NCBI GenBank assembly: GCA_965277535.1
Contig: OZ255825.1
Coordinates: forward strand, 2,728,001-2,792,000
Reading direction: 5' to 3'
DNA from: Ilyomonas sp965277535
GTDB lineage: Bacteria > Bacteroidota > Bacteroidia > Chitinophagales > Chitinophagaceae
Length of the DNA: 64,000 bases
The notes below the pieces were generated by a model that had not been told where the DNA came from, ran no database searches, and saw nothing but the letters and a program-made list of their open reading frames with translations. Shown one piece after another: positions 27,947 to 37,209 of the stretch. Made by a program: the position numbers and the translations under genes. Position 1 is the first letter of the stretch, and each line of letters opens with the position of its first letter.

Positions 27947-28489
27947 ATGAAAACACAAACCGTAAGTAATGCCTCAACTGCACAAAATTCTAAATTAAAA
28001 GAATTGTTTGTAGAACAGTTGCAGGACATTTATTGGGCAGAAAAAAAGCTGGTGAAAACGTTGCCTAAAATGGCAAATGCTGCTACTACTTCACAATTAA
28101 AACAAGCTTTTGCTGATCACCTGAAAGAAACCCAAAACCATGTAAACCGCCTGGAGCAAGTGTTTGAAAGCATTGACGAACCAGTTAAATCAAAAAAATG
28201 TTTGGCAATGGCAGGCATTACCGATGAAGGTGAAGATATTATTGATGATAGCGAAGAAGGCACAGCGCAACGCGATGCTGCTTTGGTGATTGCCGGACAA
28301 AAAGTAGAACATTACGAAATTGCTACCTACGGTGGGTTGGCACAACTGGCAGAAACATTAGGTTATACAGAAGCTCATAATTTGTTGGGGCAAACATTGA
28401 ATGAAGAAAAAGCCGCCGATGAAAAGCTTACCCAAATTGCAAAGAGTGGCATCAACTACCAGGCAAGCAGGGAACCCAGTAACAATTAA
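27947..28489 (+). CDS. Ferritin-like DUF892 protein (YciE/YciF family)
   Basis: 180 residues. The helix LKELFVEQLQDIYWAEKKLV, followed by LKQAFADHLKETQNHVNRLE and later EHYEIATYGGLAQLA and LGQTLNEEKAADEKL, gives the Glu/His spacing of the ferritin-like DUF892 fold. Members are induced by osmotic and other stress; metal binding is likely but enzyme activity is unproven. Placed 72 bp before the thiamine-diphosphate enzyme, same strand. Confidence 0.88.
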   Translation: MKTQTVSNASTAQNSKLKELFVEQLQDIYWAEKKLVKTLPKMANAATTSQLKQAFADHLKETQNHVNRLEQVFESIDEPVKSKKCLAMAGITDEGEDIIDDSEEGTAQRDAALVIAGQKVEHYEIATYGGLAQLAETLGYTEAHNLLGQTLNEEKAADEKLTQIAKSGINYQASREPSNN

Positions 28490-28561
28490 ATACGCATCGA
28501 GAATAAAAGGTTAAGTACATCACTTAACCTTTTTTCTTTCACTTCAAATATTTATACAACC

Positions 28562-30352
28562 ATGGCAAATACAGTCTCAGATTATTTAATCAGCCGAATG
28601 CTCGAATGGGGCATTAAACGCATTTATGGTTATCCCGGCGACGGCATCAACGGTATTATGGGCGCACTCAATCGTGCAAAAGATAAAATGGATTTCATAC
28701 AGGTGCGCCACGAGGAAATGGCTGCATTTATGGCTTGCGCTCATGCAAAGTTTACGGGCGAAGTAGGCGTTTGTATGGCAACATCAGGCCCCGGCGCTAT
28801 TCATTTATTAAACGGTTTGTATGATGCTAAAAAAGATTCGCAGCCTGTTGTTGCCATCATAGGTCAGCAATCGCGGTTGGCTATGGGCAGCGATTATCAG
28901 CAGGAGATTGATTTGATTTCTCTGTTTAAAGACGTTGCGCATGAGTATGTGATAATGGTAACGCAGCCTGCGCAAATGCGGCAGGTGATTGATCGTGCAT
29001 TTCGCATTGCCAAAGCCGAGCGCACCGTTACCTGCATTATTGTTCCCAACGATTTGCAGGAAGAAGATGCTGTAGAAGCTCCTCCGCGCGAGCACGGCAG
29101 CGTGTTTACAGGTGTAGGTCATGCCAATGTTCATATTGTGCCCGATGCAGCTGATTTGCAAAGAGCAGCCGATGTTTTAAATGCGGGCGAAAAAGTTGCC
29201 ATGCTCATTGGCGCAGGCACCATTGGTGCGCACAACGAAGTAGAACAAGTAGCAGAACTATTGGGCGCAGGCGTTGCAAAAGCACTGCTGGGCAAAGCGG
29301 CTTTATCCGATTATTCACCTTATACAACCGGCTCAATCGGCTTGTTAGGAACAAAGCCAAGCTGGGATTTAATGCAGGATTGCGATACGTTATTTATGAT
29401 TGGCAGCTCTTTTCCTTATGCAGAATTTTTACCGAAAGAAGGAAAAGCAAGAGGTGTGCAGATAGATATTAACAACAAAATGCTAAGCAGCCGTTATCCA
29501 ATGGAAGTAAATCTTTTGGGCGGCGCAAAAGAAACGTTACAGGCACTCATTCCTTATTTGAAACATAAAGAAAACCGCAAGTGGCTAACCAAAATTCAGG
29601 AAGGAATGAAAGAGTGGGAAAAAGTAATTGAAGCAAGAGCAAAAAATGAAGCCAATCCCATTAATCCGGAATACATATTTAGTGAGTTATCGTGGCGCTT
29701 GCCTGACGATTGTATTCTGAGTGCCGATTCAGGTACTTGCGCCAGTTGGTATGCGCGAAATTTAAAAGTAAAAGAAACAATGAAGGCGTCCCTGTCGGGA
29801 AACCTTGCCACAATGTGTCCGGGCGTGCCTTATGCCATTGCTGCCAAGTTTGCGTTTCCTAACCGCATTCCTATTGCGTTGGTTGGTGATGGTGCTATGC
29901 AGATGCTGGGTAACAATGGAATTATTACCATTTCAAAATACTGGAAAAGCTGGAGCGATCCACGGCTCATTATTATGGTATTGGATAACGGAGATTTAAA
30001 CATGGTAACCTGGGAGCAACGCATTATGAATGGAGATCCGAAATTTGAAGGTTCGCAAAGTTTGCCGTATTTTCCGTATGCCAAATACGCCGAGTTATTA
30101 GGATTAAAAGGGATTTATGTTGATAAGCACAAAGACGTAGGAGCCGCATGGGATGAGGCTTTGAGCGCCGACAGGCCAGTTGTGATTGACATGAAATCAG
30201 ACCCTAATGTACCAACCCTTCCACCACACATTTCGTTTCAGCAGGCAAGAAAATATACAAGCGCTTTATTAAAAGGAGATCCTGATGAAGGCGGCATCAT
30301 CAAGCAAACATTCAAAGATGTAATGGAAGGTATTCTTCCACATAAAGATTAA
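28562..30352 (+). CDS. Thiamine-diphosphate enzyme (pyruvate oxidase/PoxB-like)
   Basis: 596 residues with the three domains of the pyruvate oxidase / acetolactate synthase family. The cofactor-activating Glu is in RHEEMAAFMA (Glu51), ATSGPGAIHLLNGLYDAK is the N-terminal signature, and VGDGAMQMLGNNGI (about 441) with 27 residues further LDNGDLN binds Mg-thiamine diphosphate. Overall closest to PoxB-type enzymes that decarboxylate pyruvate to acetate; the C-terminal membrane-binding peptide of E. coli PoxB is not evident, so the electron acceptor is unclear. Often a stress or stationary-phase gene, consistent with DUF892 next door. Confidence 0.85.
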   Translation: MANTVSDYLISRMLEWGIKRIYGYPGDGINGIMGALNRAKDKMDFIQVRHEEMAAFMACAHAKFTGEVGVCMATSGPGAIHLLNGLYDAKKDSQPVVAIIGQQSRLAMGSDYQQEIDLISLFKDVAHEYVIMVTQPAQMRQVIDRAFRIAKAERTVTCIIVPNDLQEEDAVEAPPREHGSVFTGVGHANVHIVPDAADLQRAADVLNAGEKVAMLIGAGTIGAHNEVEQVAELLGAGVAKALLGKAALSDYSPYTTGSIGLLGTKPSWDLMQDCDTLFMIGSSFPYAEFLPKEGKARGVQIDINNKMLSSRYPMEVNLLGGAKETLQALIPYLKHKENRKWLTKIQEGMKEWEKVIEARAKNEANPINPEYIFSELSWRLPDDCILSADSGTCASWYARNLKVKETMKASLSGNLATMCPGVPYAIAAKFAFPNRIPIALVGDGAMQMLGNNGIITISKYWKSWSDPRLIIMVLDNGDLNMVTWEQRIMNGDPKFEGSQSLPYFPYAKYAELLGLKGIYVDKHKDVGAAWDEALSADRPVVIDMKSDPNVPTLPPHISFQQARKYTSALLKGDPDEGGIIKQTFKDVMEGILPHKD

Positions 30353-30360
30353 AAAGGATT

Positions 30361-30408
30361 CAGCCATCAGCTTTTGTTTTTGCACAAAAAGATAAATGCT
30401 GATGGCTG
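30361..30408 (+). terminator. Hairpin after the thiamine-diphosphate enzyme
   Basis: CAGCCATCAGC (30361-30371) pairs with GCTGATGGCTG (30398-30408), with the TTTGTTTTTGC word in the loop. It sits 9 bp after the stop but lacks a T-run, so termination is uncertain. Confidence 0.5.
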
Positions 30409-30516
30409 TTAACATCACTATGACAATCACTCGCTTTGCAACTTCAGCTTATACGATTCCAACTAAAACACCGAAAGCTGATAACATGCTGGCCCGAAAC
30501 AATCATCCTAAAAATA

Positions 30517-30888
30517 ATGATCATGAAAGTTTTGTTTTGGCTCTTTTTTCTTCTGCCCGCTGCCTTTATTTATGCACAAAAACAAACCATCTCTGCCAGC
30601 GAGGCAAAGAATTTTTTGAATAAAACGGTAACTGTTTTTGATACCATTCATGAAGCGCGGTTAAGTAATATTTCTAAGGATGAAATGAATGTGCTATACA
30701 CCGGTAGCGACTATGAACACCGCACATTTGCCCTTGTATTTCCGCAAGCTGTGCTGAAGCGTTTCTCTTTTAATCCTAATTTAAAAATGATCAATCACCG
30801 CTTTTATGCAACAGGTAAAATTATAAGCTATGAAGGCAAACCAGCTATGTACATTAAAAAAGAAAGCCAGTTGCAAATACCTGAATAA
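30517..30888 (+). CDS. Secreted protein of unknown function
   Basis: 123 residues. The start ATG at 30517 (or 30523) opens a clean signal peptide ending FIYAQ. The mature part of about 100 residues (KTVTVFDTIHEARL ... FYATGKIISYEGKPAMYI) has the strand pattern of an OB fold, similar to small periplasmic DNA-binding-like proteins in this phylum. Function unknown. Confidence 0.7.
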   Translation: MIMKVLFWLFFLLPAAFIYAQKQTISASEAKNFLNKTVTVFDTIHEARLSNISKDEMNVLYTGSDYEHRTFALVFPQAVLKRFSFNPNLKMINHRFYATGKIISYEGKPAMYIKKESQLQIPE

Positions 30889-30901
30889 AAGCGCAAAAAC
30901 A

Positions 30902-30927
30902 AAAGCCCTGATTTACATCAGGGCTTT
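30902..30927 (+). terminator. Terminator between convergent genes
   Basis: AAAGCCCTGAT / ATCAGGGCTTT with a TTAC loop, 14 bp after the stop at 30888, directly following a GCAAAAACAAA copy (30893). Its symmetric A/T flanks can also serve the minus-strand ammonium transporter ending at 30952. Confidence 0.85.
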
Positions 30928-30951
30928 AATAGATAAAAGGACTCATGTACA

Positions 30952-32547
30952 CTAAGAAGGAACAACTGTTTTGTGCTGATAATTTTCGCTCAACACAGAT
31001 ACCGTTGTTGGAATGTCTTGCTCGGGATACGCGCCTGAACCATGTTCAAACACATCCAATCCGCCAATGCCCATTTCTCCCTGTTCTTCCACACGCAAGT
31101 TCCAGGGATGCGGAAATTTGCGGATGATCCACATCATTATATAAGTAGCAAGAAATGTAGAAGCGGTTATAAAAAAGCTGCCTATCAACTGCGCTTCCAA
31201 TACACCGGCACCACCACCATAGAACAGTCCGGCAACAGGTGAAGAATTATCTGCACCGGTAGGTCCGGTAGCTCCATATTTACCACAGGCAAACAAACCT
31301 AACGATAAAGTACCCCAAATACCGGCTAAACCATGAACAGCAACTGCACCAACTGGATCATCAATGCGCAGGTATTCAATTAACTGAACACCCAGGTAAA
31401 CTACAACTCCGGCAACAGCACCCAGCAGAATAGAACCCAGCGGGCTAACCCAGTAACAAGGGCAGGTAATAGCAACCAAACCAGCCAGAAAACCGTTGAC
31501 GGTATAACCCAAATCGAACTTGCCTTTGGTTTTACCAAACCACAAAGCCATATACATTGCTATCATACCTCCGGAACAGGCAGCCAGTGTTGTGTTGGTA
31601 GCAATTCTGCCAATACCTTGTCCGTCAATAGCCGATAGTGTACTGCCCGGGTTAAAACCATACCAGCCAAACCAAAGAATAAAACCACCTACCGCAGCAA
31701 TGGTAAGATTGTGCGCCGGCGGCATCCCACCTCCATCGCGGGCAAACACTCTGCCCAAACGGGGCCCTAACACCATGCCACCTGCCAGCGAGGCAATGCC
31801 ACCAATGGTGTGTACCACCGTTGAACCTGCAAAATCGCGGAACGGCTGACCTAAGGATGGAAGAAAACCACCAGGTGCACCCATGGTAGCTAAGAAACCA
31901 TCAGGACCCCAGGCCCAATGTCCGAATATGGGGTAAATAAAACCTGTAATGCCAATGCTGTATAAAATATCACCACGGAAACCGGTTCTGCCAATCATAG
32001 CACCTGATACAATGGTTGAACAAGTATCGGCAAAAGCAAACTGAAATATCCAGTGCGCCAGCAAAGGAATGCCGGTAGTTTCGTAAGTATCGGGCGCACC
32101 TGATAAAAAGAACCAATGCGTACCAATAAATGGCGTGCCATGGCTAAACATAAACGCATAACCAATTGCCCAAAACAAAATGCCGCACAAGCATGTATCA
32201 AACACACATTCCATCAATACATTTACCGTTTCGCGCTGGCGGGCAAAACCGGCTTCTAACATTACAAACCCTGCCTGCATACCAAACACTAAAAAAGCTG
32301 CCACCAGCGTCCACACGGTGTTTACCGAGTTCATCAGCATTGTTTCATGTGCTGTGTAAGTATCGGCTGCGTAGGCTTGTGTTACCAGCATGGCCGGCAA
32401 GCCTTTCATTATAAAAAGAATAATACCTAACCCAATCATTTTGCCGCTAAAAATGAGTCCGGCCAATTTCCACTTTTCTCTTTTGGTAAGAATGGTTACA
32501 GGTGCATCTTCGTACCTGTTTCTCCTAAAAAGTTTGTTGAGTAGCAT
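30952..32547 (-). CDS. Ammonium transporter, long form
   Basis: 531 residues. An extra N-terminal segment (about 60 residues with a membrane helix) precedes the Amt core: FVMLEAGFARQRETVNVLME, FAGSTVVHTIGGIASLAGG (first pore His) and AVAVHGLAGIWGTLSLG (second pore His). Compared with the Amt at 25296 it is a different subfamily, closer to the Amt proteins with long N-termini seen in cyanobacteria and Bacteroidota. 47 bp downstream of the porin gene on the same strand, so likely one transcript. Confidence 0.92.
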   Translation of the reverse strand: MLLNKLFRRNRYEDAPVTILTKREKWKLAGLIFSGKMIGLGIILFIMKGLPAMLVTQAYAADTYTAHETMLMNSVNTVWTLVAAFLVFGMQAGFVMLEAGFARQRETVNVLMECVFDTCLCGILFWAIGYAFMFSHGTPFIGTHWFFLSGAPDTYETTGIPLLAHWIFQFAFADTCSTIVSGAMIGRTGFRGDILYSIGITGFIYPIFGHWAWGPDGFLATMGAPGGFLPSLGQPFRDFAGSTVVHTIGGIASLAGGMVLGPRLGRVFARDGGGMPPAHNLTIAAVGGFILWFGWYGFNPGSTLSAIDGQGIGRIATNTTLAACSGGMIAMYMALWFGKTKGKFDLGYTVNGFLAGLVAITCPCYWVSPLGSILLGAVAGVVVYLGVQLIEYLRIDDPVGAVAVHGLAGIWGTLSLGLFACGKYGATGPTGADNSSPVAGLFYGGGAGVLEAQLIGSFFITASTFLATYIMMWIIRKFPHPWNLRVEEQGEMGIGGLDVFEHGSGAYPEQDIPTTVSVLSENYQHKTVVPS

Positions 32548-32594
32548 GTGTTTGTTTTTAGTGATGAAAAATCTTTTTTGTTTTTGCCCGAATT

Positions 32595-33686
32595 TTAAAA
32601 GTGATAAGTAGCTGCCAGTATTCCCGTTACTGTGCTTTTGGAAGGGCTACCATCGCTCTTTTCAAAAATTTCGTCTTTACCTGCATCCAACCTTAATTCA
32701 GGAATGATGGTAAGATTGCCTACTTTAAAATTGGGAGAAAGCGTAACATCGAAAATGGAGGTTGGCGGTGCAGAAACTACTTCTTTTTTATTATCGAAAT
32801 ATTCTCCACGTAGTGTAATTCCAAACGTGCTTACAGGATCGTAGTTGAGATACAAAGCCGAACCCCACCAGTTATTGGTGCTGCCACCATTCATTTTAAC
32901 CGACTGAACTGTTCCATTGTAACCAATACCAAATTTGCTTGAAGCGGCGATGTTTAAAACCAAATCAAATTGTGTAAGGCTTTCATTGCCGCCATACGTT
33001 CCCTGGTAATTTACAAACGCTTTGAATTTATCATCGCTTGTTCCGGTGCTGAATTGAGCAATGCCATACTTGCGCGATGATAGGGTAGTGGCGTTATCGG
33101 TTGGGTTAGCAACGCCCAGCATTAATGCACTTTTTTTGCCCAATGTAATATCTGCTTTTAAACCTGTGTGCGAGAACGGACCATATGAAAACATATAATC
33201 CATGCTGTAATTGCGGTTTAAGTAAGCGTCCACCAGCTCATAGCCAATGTGCGTAGCCCATTTGCCCATGGTGAGTTTAAATTTATCGGTAATGGCATAA
33301 CTCAGGTACAATTGCTTAACCGCGGCCATTGTAAGAAAGCCATTCTTGCCCACGCTTTTTTCACCATCGGGATAATTGAACTCTTCAGCTCGTCTGCCAA
33401 AGCCTAAATCGGCAAAAGCCATAGCCTTGCCAAAACTGTGCGATGCCTGAAGACTTGCCATGCCCAGTTCAAAACTGTTTTGGGAATTGGTAAAAGAGGT
33501 GTAATTGTTTGTAAATCCGGTTTTAGGATTTGAGAAATTGTAACGATAATAAACATCAACCGAACCTGTAATTTTTACACCAGCAACTTCTATTGCTGAA
33601 TCGGCTTTTTTAGCAGTAGAATCCTGTGCTTTCACAAGCGTCAGTAGCATAAGAGATGAAGAGAAGAGCAGTAAGCTTTTTTTCAT
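32595..33686 (-). CDS. Outer-membrane beta-barrel porin
   Basis: 363 residues: signal peptide ending LVKAQ, then amphipathic strands ending in a C-terminal aromatic residue (ATYHF), typical of outer-membrane barrels. Segments such as GSVDVYYRYNFSNPKTGFTN and DKFKLTMGKWATHIGYELVD resemble the porin-like 'OmpL47/TIGR-type' barrels that Bacteroidota place next to amt genes. Likely lets ammonium or small solutes through the outer membrane for the transporter encoded right after it. Confidence 0.8.
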   Translation of the reverse strand: MKKSLLLFSSSLMLLTLVKAQDSTAKKADSAIEVAGVKITGSVDVYYRYNFSNPKTGFTNNYTSFTNSQNSFELGMASLQASHSFGKAMAFADLGFGRRAEEFNYPDGEKSVGKNGFLTMAAVKQLYLSYAITDKFKLTMGKWATHIGYELVDAYLNRNYSMDYMFSYGPFSHTGLKADITLGKKSALMLGVANPTDNATTLSSRKYGIAQFSTGTSDDKFKAFVNYQGTYGGNESLTQFDLVLNIAASSKFGIGYNGTVQSVKMNGGSTNNWWGSALYLNYDPVSTFGITLRGEYFDNKKEVVSAPPTSIFDVTLSPNFKVGNLTIIPELRLDAGKDEIFEKSDGSPSKSTVTGILAATYHF

Positions 33687-34242
33687 TTGTGTTTTATTTT
33701 TATTAATAAAAATCTTACTGGCAGCAACGATTAGAAATTGGCTTCTTGCATATAACTTAAAACGATGAGAGCACTCTTGTATAAGTCCTTAAAGTAAATT
33801 TGTTTTAATTTTAATTACATTAAAAAATATAAATTATAATATTTATATCGCAAATAACTAAAAATATATTCTTTTAAAAAAATAAATTTTAATATAATTT
33901 TATTTTGTATTAATAAAAGTTCGTAAAACATACCGGTTCATTTAAATTAATATTTTATTAATATTAACCTTTTGCTTACTTTTTCATATAAAAAAATACA
34001 TTTATAAAGATGATAGAAGCTACCTGCTGCAACTGGAATTATTAAAACTGGTTGATAGAAGAACCGTTTTAAAACAACAGTAATAAAGCAAGATGCTATA
34101 ACCTGGTTTCTTGCATTGTTTTCTTCGATAGCAGTTATAATAACTAAAAATTGGTGCATTTAGCCTCGTGCCTATATTGTTCACTGTTATATAAAAGCAA
34201 CGTTTAGGGTTATCTTGCTGTCAACTTGTACAAAGCTCTTTT
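33687..34242. other. AT-rich upstream region of the porin-amt operon
   Basis: 556 bp. The part from about 33790 to 33990 is extremely AT-rich (runs such as AAAAATATAAATTATAATAT) and shows no coding potential. It lies between divergent genes, so promoters for the porin-amt unit (minus) and the 34243 gene (plus) must be here. No clear operator is seen. Confidence 0.5.
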
Positions 34243-34782
34243 ATGAGAAATGCTGTTATTGTACTTTTTTGTTGCTTTGCAACTGCGCAAATTTTCGGGC
34301 AAAAACAAAGAGCAGTATCAACTTATTTGTTAGCCAATTATAATCATACGCTTTACGATTATACCATTGGCAATAACCCTTGGGGCATGGGGCTTGGGCT
34401 GCAAACATTTTTTAATACCAAATCTAAATTCAAGCCCCTAATTGAACTCACGGGCGATCTTTATTTGGAAGACAATAAAGTTTTAAAACTTAACCCCGAT
34501 GGCAGCATTCCGCAATATGATAACAGTATAAGTTCAATGGTTAATCTCTTTGCAGGCACATCGTTTCAACTCACACAAAGTATGTATGTATCGTTGCTTG
34601 CCGGGCCGAGTTTGATTAGTGGCCGAACATTATTAGGGGTGAAGCCTTCGTTTGGATTTTACTTCTCTAAAACACAAAGATGGACAGGAAACATTTCTTA
34701 CATCAATGTATTTAACCGCGAAAAAACAACAAAAGAAAGCTTTGGTACAGTAAGCTTCACAATCGGTTTCAAACTCTTTTAA
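34243..34782 (+). CDS. Probable outer-membrane beta-barrel protein
   Basis: 179 residues with a signal peptide ending QIFGQ. The mature part has alternating strands (YTIGNNPWGMGLGLQTFF, SMVNLFAGTSFQLTQSMYVS) and ends FTIGFKLF, a barrel-type terminus. Small eight-strand barrel expected. Converges with GH5. Function unknown. An exact GCAAAAACAAA word falls in its signal-peptide region (34299). Confidence 0.65.
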   Translation: MRNAVIVLFCCFATAQIFGQKQRAVSTYLLANYNHTLYDYTIGNNPWGMGLGLQTFFNTKSKFKPLIELTGDLYLEDNKVLKLNPDGSIPQYDNSISSMVNLFAGTSFQLTQSMYVSLLAGPSLISGRTLLGVKPSFGFYFSKTQRWTGNISYINVFNREKTTKESFGTVSFTIGFKLF

Positions 34783-34849
34783 ACATATAAATTAGCTACT
34801 ACTAAAAAACTATTTCATAATAAAATTTGTGCATTTCCAAAGCCTTATT

Positions 34850-35806
34850 TTATGGGTTGTACTTTCTCAGCAACGCTCTTGCTTTTATGCCCGACTCTTT
34901 CAAATCGTTTTCTTTCCAATTACCGTTTGATGCGGCACTTTTTTGCAAAACTGAGCACGTTTCATCTTTATCAGATACGCTCCAGGTTATCCAGCTTATC
35001 TTTCTGTTCTCCGCCCACTGTATCCATTTATTCCATTCTTCATCATTCAAAGGTCCGTTGCCACTCGCTTCCATACCAGCCGATTCTGAAATGAAAATGG
35101 GGATGCCTTTCGCCAGCGCAGAGTCGCATCGGTTGCGCAGCCATTGCTTGTGCGTGGCTGCATAAAAGTGAACCGTGTACATAATGTTGGTATAACCTTT
35201 CAATGGGTTGGCAGCCACTAAATTAATGTCCTGATCCCAGTTCGGATTGCCTACGAGAATCACATTGGTTTTGTCGTATTTCCGAATGGCATCAATCACT
35301 TGTTCGGAATACAATTTCACGCTGTCCCAGCTTTCATAATCGGGTTCATTAAACACTTCATAAATAATGTTGGGATAGGAGTTGTATCCTTTTGCCATCT
35401 TTTCAAAAAAAGCTTTTGCTTCCGGTAATTTTATGTTGTGGCAATGCCAGTCAATAATCACATAAATGCCTTGTCTGATAGCGCCATTTATAACGGCTTC
35501 TGCCTTTTGTGTTGACCATTGCGGCTGATGCAGATAACCGCTATCGTTCAATTCAACACCCATCGCGGCGCGCAGCACGCTGCAATGCCAATCTTTTGCT
35601 AACCATTCTACGGATTGCGCGTTGTAAAACCGTGGCCACAAGTTGTGCCAGCCATAACTCATACCGCGCAGCACAACAGGGTTGTTGTGCTCATCCATCA
35701 ACTGCGTTCCGCTTACGTGCAGTTTACCATGCTGCTTTACCGGTTGTGAAGTTGCCAGTTGAATAATAGGTATAGAAAAAAGAAGAAACAGCGGTTTTGT
35801 TTTCAT
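34850..35806 (-). CDS. GH5 glycoside hydrolase (endoglucanase-like)
   Basis: 318 residues with a signal peptide ending LATSQ. The GH5 barrel is complete: VVLRGMSYGWHNLWP, IDWHCHN, acid/base Glu154 in YEVFNEPDYESW, and nucleophile Glu241 in IFISESAGMEASG. Subfamily 2 endoglucanases (cellulases) are the best match. Hydrolyses beta-1,4-glucan, likely in the periplasm or outside. No carbohydrate-binding module or sorting domain is present. It stands alone. Confidence 0.9.
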   Translation of the reverse strand: MKTKPLFLLFSIPIIQLATSQPVKQHGKLHVSGTQLMDEHNNPVVLRGMSYGWHNLWPRFYNAQSVEWLAKDWHCSVLRAAMGVELNDSGYLHQPQWSTQKAEAVINGAIRQGIYVIIDWHCHNIKLPEAKAFFEKMAKGYNSYPNIIYEVFNEPDYESWDSVKLYSEQVIDAIRKYDKTNVILVGNPNWDQDINLVAANPLKGYTNIMYTVHFYAATHKQWLRNRCDSALAKGIPIFISESAGMEASGNGPLNDEEWNKWIQWAENRKISWITWSVSDKDETCSVLQKSAASNGNWKENDLKESGIKARALLRKYNP

Positions 35807-35877
35807 ACAAAAAAAAATTAAAAGATGAAATTGATGTCAAATAAAGCGTTGTGGTTCATTCTTGAAATACAAGATCG

Positions 35878-36137
35878 CGTCATTCCGCAAGACCTGTCCC
35901 GACAAGTCGGGATGCCCTCAGCACGAACTCAAACCTTCATCACAACAGTGAGGGCTTTGTGCGGAATCTGATGATCGAAATATGATGTTATTGAAATGAA
36001 ATAATGGTACTGATAATAGAATAATTTGTTCAAGCTTGTAAGAGCAGGTTCCGCACAAAGCCCTCGCAAGATTGATTATCGTTCATTATCGTGTTGAGGG
36101 CATCCCGACTTGTCGGGACAGGTCTTGCGGAATGACG
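35878..36137. repeat. 260-bp nested inverted-repeat element
   Basis: Outer arms of 43 bp are a perfect inverted repeat (35878-35920 and 36095-36137; core GACCTGTCCCGACAAGTCGG). Inside them a second pair of 17 bp is also perfect (GAGGGCTTTGTGCGGAA at 35950-35966, TTCCGCACAAAGCCCTC at 36049-36065). No open frame. The layout is that of a non-autonomous mobile element. The rest of the 35807-36471 gap shows no gene. Confidence 0.85.
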
Positions 36138-36274
36138 TGTATCACGCAACATCATTTTAAATTTAGTTATTATCAAACAAAGAAAAACAGAAAACAACAA
36201 AGGAAAAAAAAGTGATAAAAGAAAATATACCAAGCCCTACATGAACAACAAAAAGAGGCAAAACCAAAAATGAA

Positions 36275-36302
36275 AAACCCCGGTGGAGAGCCAGCGGGGT
36301 TT
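36275..36302. terminator. Possible hairpin AAACCCCG / CGGGGTTT
   Basis: An 8-bp stem with a 12-nt loop flanked by A and T runs, between the inverted-repeat element and the ferredoxin gene. It may be part of another repeat; no gene ends close to it. Confidence 0.4.
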
Positions 36303-36471
36303 GTTATAAGCAAGCAACCGAAATCGGGTTTGTTAAACCCGCAATAAAAATAAATCATTTTTTAAAATGCGCAATATTATTGTTAACAATCTCTTACGGC
36401 TCTTTGTTTACACGTTCGTTAATCAACAGTACGCTTCTTTTTAAATACCTTCGCGCCCCAAATGGAGAGAG

Positions 36472-36810
36472 ATGTACACCATTAAAATTAACTTTGAAGA
36501 AAAGGGCAAACCTCCTGTAACGCTTACCGGCATTGAATCCGACCAAAGCCTGCTGGAAGTTTGCCTTGATAATAATATAGAACTGCACCACAACTGCGGT
36601 GCGGTGTGCGCCTGCAGCACCTGCCACCTGTACGTAAACAAAGGGGCGGATTATCTGGAAGAAATCAGCGATAAGGAAGAAGATTTTATTGATCGTGCGG
36701 TGAACCCGCGCATCAATTCGCGCCTTGGATGTCAGTGTGTTTTGCTGGATGACGAAGAAGGTGAAGTAGAAATAACATTGCCCGATCAATCACAGTTTTT
36801 AGGAGAATAA
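36472..36810 (+). CDS. fdx: ISC-type 2Fe-2S ferredoxin
   Basis: 112 residues. The cluster ligands are Cys42, Cys48, Cys51 and Cys87 (NCGAVCACSTCH and RLGCQC), the same spacing as the Fdx of the ISC iron-sulfur assembly system. It transfers electrons during Fe-S cluster building. Followed 21 bp later by iscX, which supports that role. A TACCTTCG box at 36446 resembles the -7 consensus. Confidence 0.93.
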   Translation: MYTIKINFEEKGKPPVTLTGIESDQSLLEVCLDNNIELHHNCGAVCACSTCHLYVNKGADYLEEISDKEEDFIDRAVNPRINSRLGCQCVLLDDEEGEVEITLPDQSQFLGE

Positions 36811-36831
36811 TTTTTAAAACCATTTGTTGTT

Positions 36832-37068
36832 ATGCCTCATTTTGAGCCGCCCATTACCTGGAACGACCATGAAGATATTGCCATGAAACTATACGAACGT
36901 TTTGGTAATGATTTTAATGAAGGAAAAATTTACCGCCTTCGCTTTACCGATTTACTGGAATGGATTTTACAAATACCCAATTTCGCAGGTACGCGGGAAC
37001 AAAGTACCGAAGGACATTTGGAAATGATACAAAGTGCCTGGGTGTATGAATGGCGCGACAATCAGTGA
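36832..37068 (+). CDS. iscX: IscX-like Fe-S assembly protein
   Basis: 78 residues. The pattern ITWNDHEDIAMKLYERFG, then RLRFTDLLEWIL, then STEGHLEMIQSAWVYEW matches IscX/YfhJ, a small acidic protein that binds the cysteine desulfurase IscS and iron. Directly after fdx. The desulfurase and scaffold genes are not in the window. It is somewhat longer than the E. coli protein (66 residues). Confidence 0.88.
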   Translation: MPHFEPPITWNDHEDIAMKLYERFGNDFNEGKIYRLRFTDLLEWILQIPNFAGTREQSTEGHLEMIQSAWVYEWRDNQ

Positions 37069-37070
37069 AG

Positions 37071-37209
37071 AAGCGAAGCCCCTCCGCCCCCTAAAGGAGG
37101 AACCTAAGCAGCGTAAGTGAATTTTGTTTTTGATTATAATTTGAAATGAAAGAAGTTACCAATGATGAACAGGCTCAAAGCTCCCCTTTAGGAGCGGAGG
37201 GGCTTGCCT
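37071..37209. repeat. Inverted repeat spanning the start of the KdsC-like gene
   Basis: AAGCGAAGCCCCTCCGCCCCCTAAAGG (from 37071) is mirrored imperfectly by CTCCCCTTTAGGAGCGGAGG...GGCTTGCC (37173-37208). The left arm begins 3 bp after the iscX stop; the right arm lies inside the next coding region, where it is read in frame. Confidence 0.75.

Noticed and set aside
33947..34159. A 70-codon minus-strand frame in the AT-rich gap upstream of the porin
   Set aside because: Composition is that of random AT-rich DNA and there is no recognisable start context or homology.
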